Assembly (NCBI GenBank): GCA_021773115.1
Contig: JAJFKS010000003.1
Span: 124,001 to 188,000 of the forward strand
Reading direction: 5' to 3'
Source of the DNA: Woeseiaceae bacterium
GTDB lineage: Bacteria; Pseudomonadota; Gammaproteobacteria; Steroidobacterales; Woeseiaceae
Length of the DNA stretch: 64,000 bases
Shown: positions 46,340 through 54,747 of the stretch, in pieces
Numbering within the stretch: the stretch's first letter is position 1
How the letters are laid out: the number at the start of each line of letters is the position of its first letter
The notes under the pieces: generated by a model
What the model saw: the letters and a program-made list of their open reading frames with translations, nothing else
Told to the model about the DNA's origin: nothing
Database searches by the model: none
Made by a program: the position numbers and the translations under genes

Positions 46340-46854
46340 CAGGCACCTCCGCCAACAACTGGCGCATCACCAATCGAGATATCGGGGAACAGGTCTTCAC
46401 GTGCAACTGACTCGATATCTTCATCGATAATTTCGGCAACTCGCACTGTATCCATGATCTGGACCAGCACGTCATAAGCGATCTCCTGTTCGAGAAGAAT
46501 CGATGCATCCGTCTTTTTCGGATAGCGTTTCTTCAACTCCAGCAGTTTCGTAGCAACAGCGTCGTAGTTGTAGCCATCATCTGTGTTCGGGTATTTACCC
46601 AACAGGCCCTGATTTCTATCGCCAATTTCAATCCCGTCGGATCGAACAATGACTTCCAGCTGGAAAACCTGATCCTGCGGTTCCACGGGCTCAGTAGAGG
46701 AGCCTGGCAAGTTCAATTCGAGAATTGCCAATCGCGAGAACACCGCGGTAATGAGCAGGAACGGAACCAGAATAACCATCAGGTTCATGAATGCCGTGAT
46801 GTTGAGCTCAGCCGTGTCTTCGTTGTGACGACGACCTCTGCGGCTACGAATCAT
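46339..46854 (-). CDS. ExbD/TolR family protein lacking the membrane Asp
   Basis: 171 residues. The membrane helix aligns as LNITAFMNLMVILVPFLLI; the position of the catalytic Asp (E. coli ExbD Asp25) is Asn24. The periplasmic domain keeps the ExbD layout with 'LELNLPGSS' and a C-terminal AYDVLVQIMDTVR helix but has an enlarged middle. The loss of the titratable residue suggests a structural or regulatory partner for the Asp-bearing ExbD encoded next to it. It starts 4 nt downstream of the ExbB stop. Confidence 0.85.
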   Translation of the reverse strand: MIRSRRGRRHNEDTAELNITAFMNLMVILVPFLLITAVFSRLAILELNLPGSSTEPVEPQDQVFQLEVIVRSDGIEIGDRNQGLLGKYPNTDDGYNYDAVATKLLELKKRYPKKTDASILLEQEIAYDVLVQIMDTVRVAEIIDEDIESVAREDLFPDISIGDAPVVGGGA

Positions 46855-46858
46855 GGCT

Positions 46859-47500
46859 TTATGCTCCGGACGTCTTCAATTGGCGTTCGGTAACAGCGTT
46901 CAGAAACTTCACGCTTGCCATCTCGAGACTGTCGACCAGTGCATTCGTCTTGGTCTGCAACAATGCATGAATCAGCAACAGCGGAATAGCGGCCATCAGG
47001 CCAAACGCCGTGGTGTTCATCGCAGTCGAAATAGATGCAGACAGCATATCTGCCTTATCGGCCGGATTTGCTTCGGCGACGGCGGTGAACGCCGCGATCA
47101 GGCCGATAATGGTTCCCAGCAAGCCAAGCAGCGTTGCAATGTTCGCCAGGGTTGCGATGTAGTGCGTACGCTTTTCGAGACGCGGTAACACTTCCATCAT
47201 GCTTTCTTCCATCGCCTTTTCGATATCGTCACGTCGACGAGCTGACTTAACCCGGTACAGGCCGTAGGTCAGGATCGAACCGATGGCTGCCTTGGATTTC
47301 GCCGTGTGCTGCGCTGCTTCCTGGAAATTACCGGCCTTCAGGAAAGGCACGATTTTTTTCCACAAAGCACGATTACTTGCACCTGACACCGTCAGGTAGG
47401 TCCAGCGCTCGATCGCAATTGCGAGGCCGAAGCCGAATACCAACAGGATGGGGATCATGAATGCTCCGCCGTCCTGAAAAAACCGCACGATAGTGCTCAT
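46859..47500 (-). CDS. MotA/TolQ/ExbB proton channel family protein
   Basis: 213 residues with three membrane helices: GGAFMIPILLVFGFGLAIAIERW near the N-terminus, then HYIATLANIATLLGLLGTIIGLIAAF and TAMNTTAFGLMAAIPLLLIHALL. The GLLGTIIGLI and A..TT.FGL..AIP motifs form the proton path with the ExbD helix. ATG at 47500 has a GAGGAG site. It follows a REP-like palindrome and so may have its own transcript or be partly uncoupled from the TPR genes upstream. Confidence 0.92.
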   Translation of the reverse strand: MSTIVRFFQDGGAFMIPILLVFGFGLAIAIERWTYLTVSGASNRALWKKIVPFLKAGNFQEAAQHTAKSKAAIGSILTYGLYRVKSARRRDDIEKAMEESMMEVLPRLEKRTHYIATLANIATLLGLLGTIIGLIAAFTAVAEANPADKADMLSASISTAMNTTAFGLMAAIPLLLIHALLQTKTNALVDSLEMASVKFLNAVTERQLKTSGA

Positions 47501-47529
47501 TTGTCTGCTCCTCTTAAACAGTCATGTTT

Positions 47530-47582
47530 CGCGGCCGGTGGTCTGGCCGATTGAAAAATAATCGCGGCCATGGGCCGCTCCT
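47530..47582. repeat. REP-like palindromic element
   Basis: On the minus strand the sequence GTAGGAGCGGCCCATGGCCGCGATT has a perfect GCGGCC/GGCCGC stem (47564-47578) and the GTAGGAGCGGC head seen in REP repeats of Pseudomonas and related gammaproteobacteria. It is followed by an AT-rich ATTATTTTTC that could act as a terminator. A second hairpin (CGGCC/GGCCG, about 47532-47549) lies beside it. The TAG stop of the upstream gene is part of the element. Confidence 0.55.
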
Positions 47583-48042
47583 ACTCTTGTTCACTGCCGT
47601 ACAGGTCATCGTAATAGTCGACCTGACGGATGAATTCTTCCCTGTCGATGGGTGCCAGCACCTCATCGAGCAGCGTGTTGACGGGCCTGCCCATCAAGTC
47701 ACCCGGGTCCGCTTTTTTCCAGGGAACGATATACAAAACCTTCGGTAACTCCTGGTTACCGGTGATCTCGGTACGCCCCAGCTCGATCGAATCCATTACA
47801 CGACTGCCGCTTGTTTGCCGTGTGATATCGCTGGCCGGAGCCGACGTATCGACCGAGGGCTCAATGTCCTCAGGCGCAATTTCTTCCGCCTCGGCAGGCT
47901 CCGATTCAAGCCTTGATGTGTCGACTGCCGGACCAATGTCATCGATCTCTTCCTGAGCGAAAGCAGCAAACGTTGCCAGTGAAAAGGCAAGCATGATGCC
48001 GGATCCGAATACGAACTTTTTGCTGGTACTCATGTCCGTCAT
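47581..48042 (-). CDS. Small exported acidic protein of the ExbB/TPR cluster
   Basis: About 153 residues from ATG at 48042, overlapping the TPR lipoprotein stop; ATG at 48033 is equally possible. Signal peptide VFGSGIMLAFSLATFAAFAQ, then a Glu/Asp-rich disordered segment (about 25-75) and a conserved-looking C-terminal part LPKVLYIVPWKKADPGDLMG, ending with DREEFIRQVDYYDDLYG. I do not recognise a named domain. Position between the TPR lipoprotein and ExbB suggests a periplasmic accessory subunit. Confidence 0.7.
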   Translation of the reverse strand: MTDMSTSKKFVFGSGIMLAFSLATFAAFAQEEIDDIGPAVDTSRLESEPAEAEEIAPEDIEPSVDTSAPASDITRQTSGSRVMDSIELGRTEITGNQELPKVLYIVPWKKADPGDLMGRPVNTLLDEVLAPIDREEFIRQVDYYDDLYGSEQE

Positions 48043-48704
48043 TCCGCGACGTTTGCTGTACGCTGATTTGCCGCTACGCGACGCGTCAGGTCCGTGATCC
48101 ACTTTTCAACCTGCTCGTCCTCGCCCACAATGGCTTGGTAGGCCTCAAAGTGCTGCAGAGCCTGATCCAGACGCTGCAGATACAATTCGTTAAGAACGCC
48201 CAGGTTGTAGTGTGCCAAGGCGTAGTCCGGCGAGACTGTGACGGCCTTCAAATAAGCGGCTTCTGCCTCGAGAAATTTGCCGTTTCTGCGAAGTAGCATG
48301 CCCATTTGGTTCAAAGCCGCAGCGTGATTGGGCGCAAGCCGCAGTGCGGAATCAACTGCCGCGCCGGCCGCCTCGTCATTGCCATTATTCGCATGAATAA
48401 TGGCAAGATTGACGTAAGCCCCTGGATAATCAGGGTATTGCAGCAAAAACTCCTTGAATCTGAGCTCGGCATCCAGCAGGTCACCGCCAGCCATCGACGC
48501 GGTCGCCTGCTCAAACAGCGTCAGCGCCGCAGCCGGGATTGCCAGCGCTGTCGGGTCGCCATCAATTACAATATCCGCTGCAGTTGTTCGCGCACTTTCG
48601 CCCGATTCCCTGGGCTGGCCCGAGCCAGCGCAGGCGGTGAGCATCAGCATGAGGCACAGCGCCCCTGCAACCCGTCTATGCTTAATAAAGCGCTGTAACA
48701 ACAT
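48039..48704 (-). CDS. TPR repeat lipoprotein
   Basis: 221 residues. Signal with lipobox LTAC (Cys25) followed by AGSG, so outer-membrane sorting is plausible (no Asp at +2). About four TPR units follow between residues 60 and 205 (for example AYVNLAIIHANNGNDEAA, then ALNQMGMLLRRNGKFLEAEAAY, then ALAHYNLGVLNELY). TPR lipoproteins such as GltE or PilF act as assembly scaffolds at the outer membrane. It overlaps the upstream TPR gene by 23 nt. Confidence 0.85.
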   Translation of the reverse strand: MLLQRFIKHRRVAGALCLMLMLTACAGSGQPRESGESARTTAADIVIDGDPTALAIPAAALTLFEQATASMAGGDLLDAELRFKEFLLQYPDYPGAYVNLAIIHANNGNDEAAGAAVDSALRLAPNHAAALNQMGMLLRRNGKFLEAEAAYLKAVTVSPDYALAHYNLGVLNELYLQRLDQALQHFEAYQAIVGEDEQVEKWITDLTRRVAANQRTANVAE

Positions 48705-51507
48705 TTTCGCTGCGCTCCTGTTTCGCGTATCGTGCTGGCATCAGATTGGCCAGTCGTTCGAAGCTTTTTTGCACCCACTCGTCATACACGCCGTTGGGTG
48801 CGCGATCGGTATTTGCCATGAATAAATCGATCGCTTTTTCTTCGAATGGGAACACCTGCTCTTCCAGCAGAATTTCGTATTGTTCGAGCGCATCGGCGTC
48901 GAGTTCCGTCGGGCGATCCGAGCCCATCAAATCCCTGCTGAAGCGCTGATAGACTTCCCCGAGTCGAAAAGTCGCCGCGGTCGTCACCTCGGCAACACCG
49001 TATTTAGCGGCACCGGTATAGGCGGCAATGACATCTTCCATCAGTGATTTCTTCAACTTCAAACTTTCGGACAGTGGCTGCGACAGCTTCACAACTTCAA
49101 ATCGGCGACGCACCGGTTCGGCCAACTCAAGTGACGCCACTGCCGCGAGATAGCGTGTTCGATCCGAGCGTTGTGCGCCGGCACGTGCGTCAACATCGAC
49201 CAGCTCTTCCAGTCGCGCGACGACACCCGCTTCGGTTCCGGTTTGTCGTTCGATTTCCAGTAAGCGGAATCGCGCCTCAATGGACTCCGACAAGGGGTTC
49301 GGGTAGCGCGCCAGTATGGTGTCCAGCACGCGTTGTTCGCTGGACATGGAACCAGCGGCTTCATAGAGTTCTGATGCTTTCCACAGTGCCTCACGTCGTA
49401 CGTCATCACTACTCGTCTCAGCATCTGCAATGCGTTCAAACTCGGCGGCAGCACGACCTCCGTCTCCCGACTCAAGATAGGTGACCGCAAGCTTTTGCGT
49501 CACATCATCAGCAAATTCACTATCCGGGTAATCTGATCGAAATTTTTCCAGAACGCTGGATGCTCGGTTCCAGGCCTGCAGGTTAATCAGCGCGGCAGCG
49601 GCATCGTATTCAGCGGTCGCACGAATATCGGCATCCGGTACGACCTGCCCCAATCGCGTGAAATGCGCAACTGCCGTTTCCAGATCGCCACTGTCACGAG
49701 CTTGTTCACCCTGCTTGTAAATGGATGACGCAATGCGATCCTTGATTTCCTGATCGGCGACGCGATCATCAGTTGGTGTGAAATTTCGCAGGCTGTAGTA
49801 GGCATTTTCGGCGGCAACAAAATTGTTCAGATCAAACTGCGAATGCGCAATGACCGTCCACGCGGTCCTTAGCAGTTTCGCATCGACCTCCGGCTGTTTG
49901 GCAATGACTGCCTGACCGACAGCGATCGCGAGATCAAACTGGTTTTGTTGGAACAGGTCTTCCGCAACCGTTGTCAAAACTGCACCCGATTCCGGATGTT
50001 CCGGAAACGTGTCGGCGAACTTCAGACCGCTGTCGAGATACTGGCTGTGCCAGACAGATTTGCCGGCGCCAGTCAGTGTTTTTTCGTGCTCGCGGTAAGC
50101 CAGTATCGCGGCGTAGGCTGCCTCTGCGGATTTCTCATGAACGGGATAGTCATAGGCCGTGCGTTCGTATTCTGCCGTCGCAGCCCGAAAGTCTTCGCTT
50201 TCAAACAGGATTTCCGCCAGCAGGAAGTTGGTATTGGCGCTATCAGCCTCACCCGGAAAATACGCGAGGTACTTGCGGTACCAGTTTGCCGCTTCCTGAT
50301 AATCGCTTTTCTTGCCATCCTTTTGTGCTTCAGCGTGGTAGTACTGCGCGAGATCCGTCAGGTTCGATTTCAGGTGCGCGGCGACTTCGGTATTCTGCTC
50401 GCGAGGATTACGCACCCAGAATTCACCATCCATGCCGTAGCGCTCGACGAAGTCTTTCTTGCCTTCGAGCACCAGGCTCGGGAATCCGCCCTGCTTGTAA
50501 GCTTCAATGACCTCAACCTGCAGCAAAGGTGCCTTCGGATGAAACGGATCGTGGGCGACGAAAGCTTCATAGGTGACTGCGGCGTCCTGGTAGCGCTCTT
50601 TTTCAAGGTACAGGTCACCGAGATTGCGATAGATGATGTAGCTGTAATGCGGATTGTTACGGCCAGCCAGGAAGCTGTCGATCGCGCTCGCACCATCAAT
50701 ATACGAAAAGCTGATGCTCAATACACGGAAAGTATCCTCGATCAGCTCTCTTTCGGCGCGCTTGAGTGTTGCCAGGCGCTCTTCACCTTCACCAATCTCG
50801 ACATCACCAATCTTCCGGTCCAACAATTCGAAAAACGGGCTCAGACTTTCCTCGTGCCAGGCGAGCTTGAATTGCGACCAACCGAGTTTGTACAGCGACT
50901 GCTCATAAAAGCGCGACGCTTCGCCGTACTTTACGACATCCTGATAGGCAATTTCCGCATCGTTGTAGCGCTTGCGCAGGAACAACATCTCACCGCGGCG
51001 AAATTGCACTTCATCGATCAGCAGCGTGTCCGGAAACTTGACAACGAGTTCGTCAAGAACCGCAAGCGCTTCGTCAGTACGTCCGCCAACTTCGTAGGCG
51101 CGGGCAAGCTGGTACAGCACGGTGTCGTTGCGTCGATAGTCCGGATAGGCCTCCAAAAGCTGTTGATACAAGCCGACAGCATTGTTGTAGCCGGTATGAT
51201 CCAACGCTTCAATATTGTCCGAGAGCTGTTCGGCCTCGCCAGCTTCCAGTTCCAGATCACCCAGTCGGCGCATCGCTTCGGCGCGTAATTCCGGATCGCC
51301 GGAAGCCAGATCCAGAAATGCACGGTAGTTCTCGCGTGCCAAATCGGAACTGCCGAGAATCACATTGCCGGATCGAACATCGGCCTGTTTTTTCTCGAGG
51401 CTCTTGATCGTATCCTTTTCTTTCGGTTTAGCAGCCTCTGCAGGAGCAACTGCCAACACCAGCGAGGCAAATATGACGCAAACAAAACTGCAGCGAGCGG
51501 CGATCAT
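48682..51507 (-). CDS. Large exported TPR protein
   Basis: 941 residues with a signal peptide (FVCVIFASLVLAVAPAEA). Tetratricopeptide units run through most of the length, for example YNNAVGLYQQLLEAYPDY, TVLYQLARAYEVGGRTDEALAVL, YIIYRNLGDLYLEKERYQDAAVTYEAF and NFLLAEILFESEDFRAATAEYERTAYDYP. The outer-membrane BamD/YbgF-like spacing suggests a periplasmic solenoid scaffold. It starts with ATGA overlap to the preceding TPR gene. Its function is unknown beyond protein-protein contact. Confidence 0.85.
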   Translation of the reverse strand: MIAARCSFVCVIFASLVLAVAPAEAAKPKEKDTIKSLEKKQADVRSGNVILGSSDLARENYRAFLDLASGDPELRAEAMRRLGDLELEAGEAEQLSDNIEALDHTGYNNAVGLYQQLLEAYPDYRRNDTVLYQLARAYEVGGRTDEALAVLDELVVKFPDTLLIDEVQFRRGEMLFLRKRYNDAEIAYQDVVKYGEASRFYEQSLYKLGWSQFKLAWHEESLSPFFELLDRKIGDVEIGEGEERLATLKRAERELIEDTFRVLSISFSYIDGASAIDSFLAGRNNPHYSYIIYRNLGDLYLEKERYQDAAVTYEAFVAHDPFHPKAPLLQVEVIEAYKQGGFPSLVLEGKKDFVERYGMDGEFWVRNPREQNTEVAAHLKSNLTDLAQYYHAEAQKDGKKSDYQEAANWYRKYLAYFPGEADSANTNFLLAEILFESEDFRAATAEYERTAYDYPVHEKSAEAAYAAILAYREHEKTLTGAGKSVWHSQYLDSGLKFADTFPEHPESGAVLTTVAEDLFQQNQFDLAIAVGQAVIAKQPEVDAKLLRTAWTVIAHSQFDLNNFVAAENAYYSLRNFTPTDDRVADQEIKDRIASSIYKQGEQARDSGDLETAVAHFTRLGQVVPDADIRATAEYDAAAALINLQAWNRASSVLEKFRSDYPDSEFADDVTQKLAVTYLESGDGGRAAAEFERIADAETSSDDVRREALWKASELYEAAGSMSSEQRVLDTILARYPNPLSESIEARFRLLEIERQTGTEAGVVARLEELVDVDARAGAQRSDRTRYLAAVASLELAEPVRRRFEVVKLSQPLSESLKLKKSLMEDVIAAYTGAAKYGVAEVTTAATFRLGEVYQRFSRDLMGSDRPTELDADALEQYEILLEEQVFPFEEKAIDLFMANTDRAPNGVYDEWVQKSFERLANLMPARYAKQERSENVVTALY

Positions 51508-53381
51508 TGCGAAGCCTCCCCTGCTGTAGCAGCGACATCGTAAATCGCGGCGAGTGCGAATCTTGCCTGCACGGTGTAGACGTCAAGACGTTGCTTCTGT
51601 GCTTGCAGCTCATTGACAGCAATCGTCTGCAGGAAGGCGAGCTGTTTCACCAGAGCATCATCGACACGCAAAACCATGTTATCGATGTCCGGCCCCAAGC
51701 GATTAACGCGCTGGTTGAACTCTTCAAAGCGCAGTGGTTCACTGCGCATTGTTTCATCAATTTGTCGACGTGAGCGTTGCGCCGCAACCAGCGCTTCGCC
51801 AGCATTATTGAGATTTCGACGAATCCGCCACAGGCGATCTTTGAAATCACGCTCCAGCTGCCATTGCAGTACGCCCTTAAGTAATCGAATCTTGTCGCGA
51901 ACCTCTTCCGCTTCCGGGATATTGGCCTGCAACGCGGGGGTATTTTCGAGTCCGGTGATTTCGCCCCACATCTCAAACTCTGAACGCTCAGCTAACGCAA
52001 GCCAATCGTGACTTTTTTCAATATTGTTCAGCGTCGAATCAAACTCCAACTTGCGATTGACCATCCCTTCAAGGTCGGCACGCGCAAGCGCATCTTCAAC
52101 CCGCGGCAAGCGCTCGTCATAGGCCTGCTTGCGGGTCTCGAGCATGTTGGCGTAAACCACGACATTGTCGCGCCAGTTGTCGAGATTTTTTTGCAGGTAA
52201 TTTAGGTCGCGATAGTTTTTCAGCCCTTCCTGAAACTCATGCGTTGCCAGCAAATGAAACAGGTACCGAGCCTCAGGGCCCTCCGGCAATTTCTCGAGCT
52301 GCCAATACCAGCCAGTGCTGTCGAGCGGATCGTTCGACAGAAATTGCTCAAACATCTGGCCCGACTCGATATGCGCGATCGTTCGGTCCAGCCGGTTCGT
52401 CTCTTCGTAAAATGCTTCAATGGCATTCAGGTAGTGATCAGCGGCCTGGCTGATGGAGTCGAGGCGCGCCATCGCGTAGGGAATGGCCAGCATGGATTCC
52501 TGTACGGCCGAATCGAGCAGATCACGGCCGCGAAGCTCCATCCACGGCACCAGCGCGCGGCGGTAGTTATCCATTTCCGCATCGGCCCAACCGACGCCCA
52601 GCAGTGCTTTGTTTGAAAACGGCCCTTCCAGGCGCACGCGTTGCAAAGGCTCCTTGGCGGCGGCCGGCTGGCCGTCCTGCAACAGAGCGTAGCCGAGCGC
52701 GAGATTGGCCTTGTCACGCAGCGAGGTCAGCTCTTCATTAAAGGGGTTCAGGTTGCCCAGGTCATCCAGCAATTCGTGAGCTTCGTCGACACGGCCACTG
52801 CGCACTAATGCAACACCAACGTTGAACTTCGCGTAGCTTGCCCACTCCGTGCGTCCCTTCCAGCCCTGCAACAATGCGACGGCAGCATCGTACTGACCCG
52901 TATCAATCAGTATGTTTGCGCGCAACATCAGGGCTTCGCGTTGCAGATTCTTCGGCAGCTCGCCTTCGATGTAGTCCAGGGCTTGTTGAGATTTGTCGCG
53001 GTAACCACGCTGATACCAGATCCTGGCCAGGAAGAACCAGGTGCGATCGCGAATCTCAGTGGAAACATTATCAGCAAGCATGCGCTCAAATATCGCTGCC
53101 GCTTCCAGGTGATGGCCATAGGACAGGTACATGCCACCGAGCAGTAACTCCGCCTCGTCCGCATGCTCTGTAAATTGCTGCTGTTGCTGTGCCGCCAGCA
53201 AGCGAACAATCGCCGGAAAATAGTCGTCCTGGTAAAAATAGAACAGAACTTCGCCGTACTGCGGGTCTTTGACGACAATGGAATCTCTGTCGTTCTTCGC
53301 GGCATGCACTGCAGGTGCCATCAGCACCAGCAGTACCAACAAACAGCGCAGTCTACTAACTATGGAGCGACATTCGAGCAA
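51504..53381 (-). CDS. Exported TPR protein with coiled-coil C-terminus
   Basis: 625 residues from TTG at 53381, backed by a GGGAG site. Signal peptide LRCLLVLLVLMAPAVHA. TPR units fill about 35-330 (for example ELLLGGMYLSYGHHLEAAAIFERML, then FFLARIWYQRGYRDKSQQAL). The last 200 residues are charged, helical and likely coiled coil (FKDRLWRIRRNLNNAGEALVAAQ, QKQRLDVYTVQARFALAAIYD). It lies 3 nt after the coiled-coil protein gene and overlaps the larger TPR gene by 4 nt, so the two TPR proteins are made in register. Confidence 0.82.
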   Translation of the reverse strand: MLECRSIVSRLRCLLVLLVLMAPAVHAAKNDRDSIVVKDPQYGEVLFYFYQDDYFPAIVRLLAAQQQQQFTEHADEAELLLGGMYLSYGHHLEAAAIFERMLADNVSTEIRDRTWFFLARIWYQRGYRDKSQQALDYIEGELPKNLQREALMLRANILIDTGQYDAAVALLQGWKGRTEWASYAKFNVGVALVRSGRVDEAHELLDDLGNLNPFNEELTSLRDKANLALGYALLQDGQPAAAKEPLQRVRLEGPFSNKALLGVGWADAEMDNYRRALVPWMELRGRDLLDSAVQESMLAIPYAMARLDSISQAADHYLNAIEAFYEETNRLDRTIAHIESGQMFEQFLSNDPLDSTGWYWQLEKLPEGPEARYLFHLLATHEFQEGLKNYRDLNYLQKNLDNWRDNVVVYANMLETRKQAYDERLPRVEDALARADLEGMVNRKLEFDSTLNNIEKSHDWLALAERSEFEMWGEITGLENTPALQANIPEAEEVRDKIRLLKGVLQWQLERDFKDRLWRIRRNLNNAGEALVAAQRSRRQIDETMRSEPLRFEEFNQRVNRLGPDIDNMVLRVDDALVKQLAFLQTIAVNELQAQKQRLDVYTVQARFALAAIYDVAATAGEASQ

Positions 53382-53384
53382 ACG

Positions 53385-53930
53385 TCACTCCCATTCTTTG
53401 ATGACGAATTCGGGCTGCTGCTTTTTGACACGGTCCGTTATTTCAAGCTCAACGTATTTGGCGCCTATACCCTTATCAAAGTTCAGTGTCGCGCCCCGCC
53501 GATAGTCACGCACATGGGGGCCTTTGCCTGTAAAAATGGCGACCAGCTCGTGATCGCCGGTTTTCAGATTCGCCATGTGCACCCGATGTACACCACCACG
53601 TATCAACGCATCGGCTTCGCGAGCCGTATAGAGATAATTTGCGACTTCCTTGCCATCGATCTTGATATTCACTGTATCCAGCTCGAAGTATTCGCCTACA
53701 TCCATCGAGATAAAAAACGCGACTTGCGAGTTCGCCGGAAACAGCAGCTCTTCTTCGAGCAGGAAAAGGTCACGATTCAAATCGAGAACTTCTTTCTTCA
53801 GCGTCTGCACATCCTGGTCAAGACTGCGGAACTCCTCCCGGGAATCCGCGTCGTCACTATCCTGCGCCACCGTGCTCACACTGAACGCAAGTGATGCTGC
53901 GGCGATCAGGCTGATTATTGTTTTCGTCAC
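53385..53930 (-). CDS. Exported coiled-coil/beta-domain protein of the TPR cluster
   Basis: 181 residues from GTG at 53930 with a GGAG site. Signal peptide SLIAAASLAFSVSTVAQ; residues 30-62 form a predicted coiled coil (DQDVQTLKKEVLDLNRDLFLLEEELL). A beta-rich domain follows with ISMDVGEYFELDTVNIKIDG, then ALIRGGVHRVHMANLKTGDHEL. Similar proteins are sometimes labelled AraC-like, but no helix-turn-helix is visible here. Likely a periplasmic partner of the TPR proteins. Confidence 0.75.
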   Translation of the reverse strand: MTKTIISLIAAASLAFSVSTVAQDSDDADSREEFRSLDQDVQTLKKEVLDLNRDLFLLEEELLFPANSQVAFFISMDVGEYFELDTVNIKIDGKEVANYLYTAREADALIRGGVHRVHMANLKTGDHELVAIFTGKGPHVRDYRRGATLNFDKGIGAKYVELEITDRVKKQQPEFVIKEWE

Positions 53931-53960
53931 TATTGCTTCTCCTGCGGACCCAATCGTTCA

Positions 53961-54458
53961 TTACTCCCTGAGTAATGAACGAACCTGATCGAGATACTTG
54001 TCTTCGTAGCCGGGTTTATATCCGTGGTGTACGTAACGCACGTTGCCTTCGCGATCGACCAGAACCGTGACTGGCATCGCTTCAACTTCATACAGCTTGC
54101 TAACTTCTTTTCGTGCGTCGAACAGTACGGGGAAGTTCACGCCCAGTTCTTCAATCATTTGCATGGCACGACGTGAATCGTCATCAATGTTGACGCCGAG
54201 CAGGTTGAATCCGACGCGTTGATAGCGTGAATACAGTTCATCAAGCAAGGGCATTTCCTGGCGGCATGGACCGCACCAGGTCGCCCAGAAATTGATCATG
54301 ACCACGTCGCCGCGATATTCGGACAGACGCAGGTTTTCCCCACTTGAGCTCTTTAGCGCAAAGTCGGGGGCTGTGCGACCTTCGAGACCTGAGGACGCAA
54401 GCGATGTTGCTGCGAACGCAGTAAGCAACAATCCGTAAGTTAAGTTCTTGATTTTCAT
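53961..54458 (-). CDS. TlpA-like periplasmic thioredoxin
   Basis: 165 residues from ATG at 54458 (a TTG directly precedes it). Signal peptide (LLLTAFAATSLA), then an AhpC/TSA-Redoxin fold with the active site NFWATWCGPCRQEMP and cis-Pro in EAMPVTVLVD. TlpA/ResA-type proteins reduce disulfides or apocytochromes in the periplasm. As the first gene of the run into the TPR/ExbBD cluster (30 nt gap) it may serve Cys-containing envelope proteins, or simply share the promoter. Confidence 0.9.
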   Translation of the reverse strand: MKIKNLTYGLLLTAFAATSLASSGLEGRTAPDFALKSSSGENLRLSEYRGDVVMINFWATWCGPCRQEMPLLDELYSRYQRVGFNLLGVNIDDDSRRAMQMIEELGVNFPVLFDARKEVSKLYEVEAMPVTVLVDREGNVRYVHHGYKPGYEDKYLDQVRSLLRE

Positions 54459-54531
54459 CAATCCGTTCCTTGTTTAGCTCGGCCGAATCCTTCCGTGATC
54501 CCGAATGGTGACAGCCGCGGCCATCCCGAGC

Positions 54532-54547
54532 CGTGATAATCGTCACA
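54532..54547. promoter_or_regulatory. CRP/Vfr-like binding site
   Basis: CGTGATAATCGTCACA matches the CRP half-sites GTGA and TCACA with 6-bp spacing. It lies about 75 bp upstream of the TlpA-like gene, a usual distance for class I/II activation of the minus-strand cluster. A second short palindrome CCTATGATAGG (54669-54679) is upstream. Apart from these, 54462-54747 shows no gene. Confidence 0.4.
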
Positions 54548-54747
54548 AAGGCCCAAATTTCGTAAACATAATCACGCTGGCAAAACGCGACGCCGATGCC
54601 ACGCAAACGGCACAGATTACGTTAAATCGACGTTATTCCCAACGATTCATTTGGTCTGCGATTTGAGACCTATGATAGGCGTATCAGCCTGAATTTAAAG
54701 TAAATATCCGTCGCCTTTCAGCGACATACAGGGCTTTTTTTCACGCC

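Noticed and set aside
49945..51288. A 447-codon open frame on the plus strand opposite the large TPR gene
   Set aside because: It is antisense to a protein with clear TPR periodicity and signal peptide. The frame has no recognisable domain or ribosome binding site and follows from GC-biased codon use of the real gene.
53385..53930. AraC-type regulator
   Set aside because: The protein has a signal peptide and a coiled coil plus beta domain, with no helix-turn-helix.
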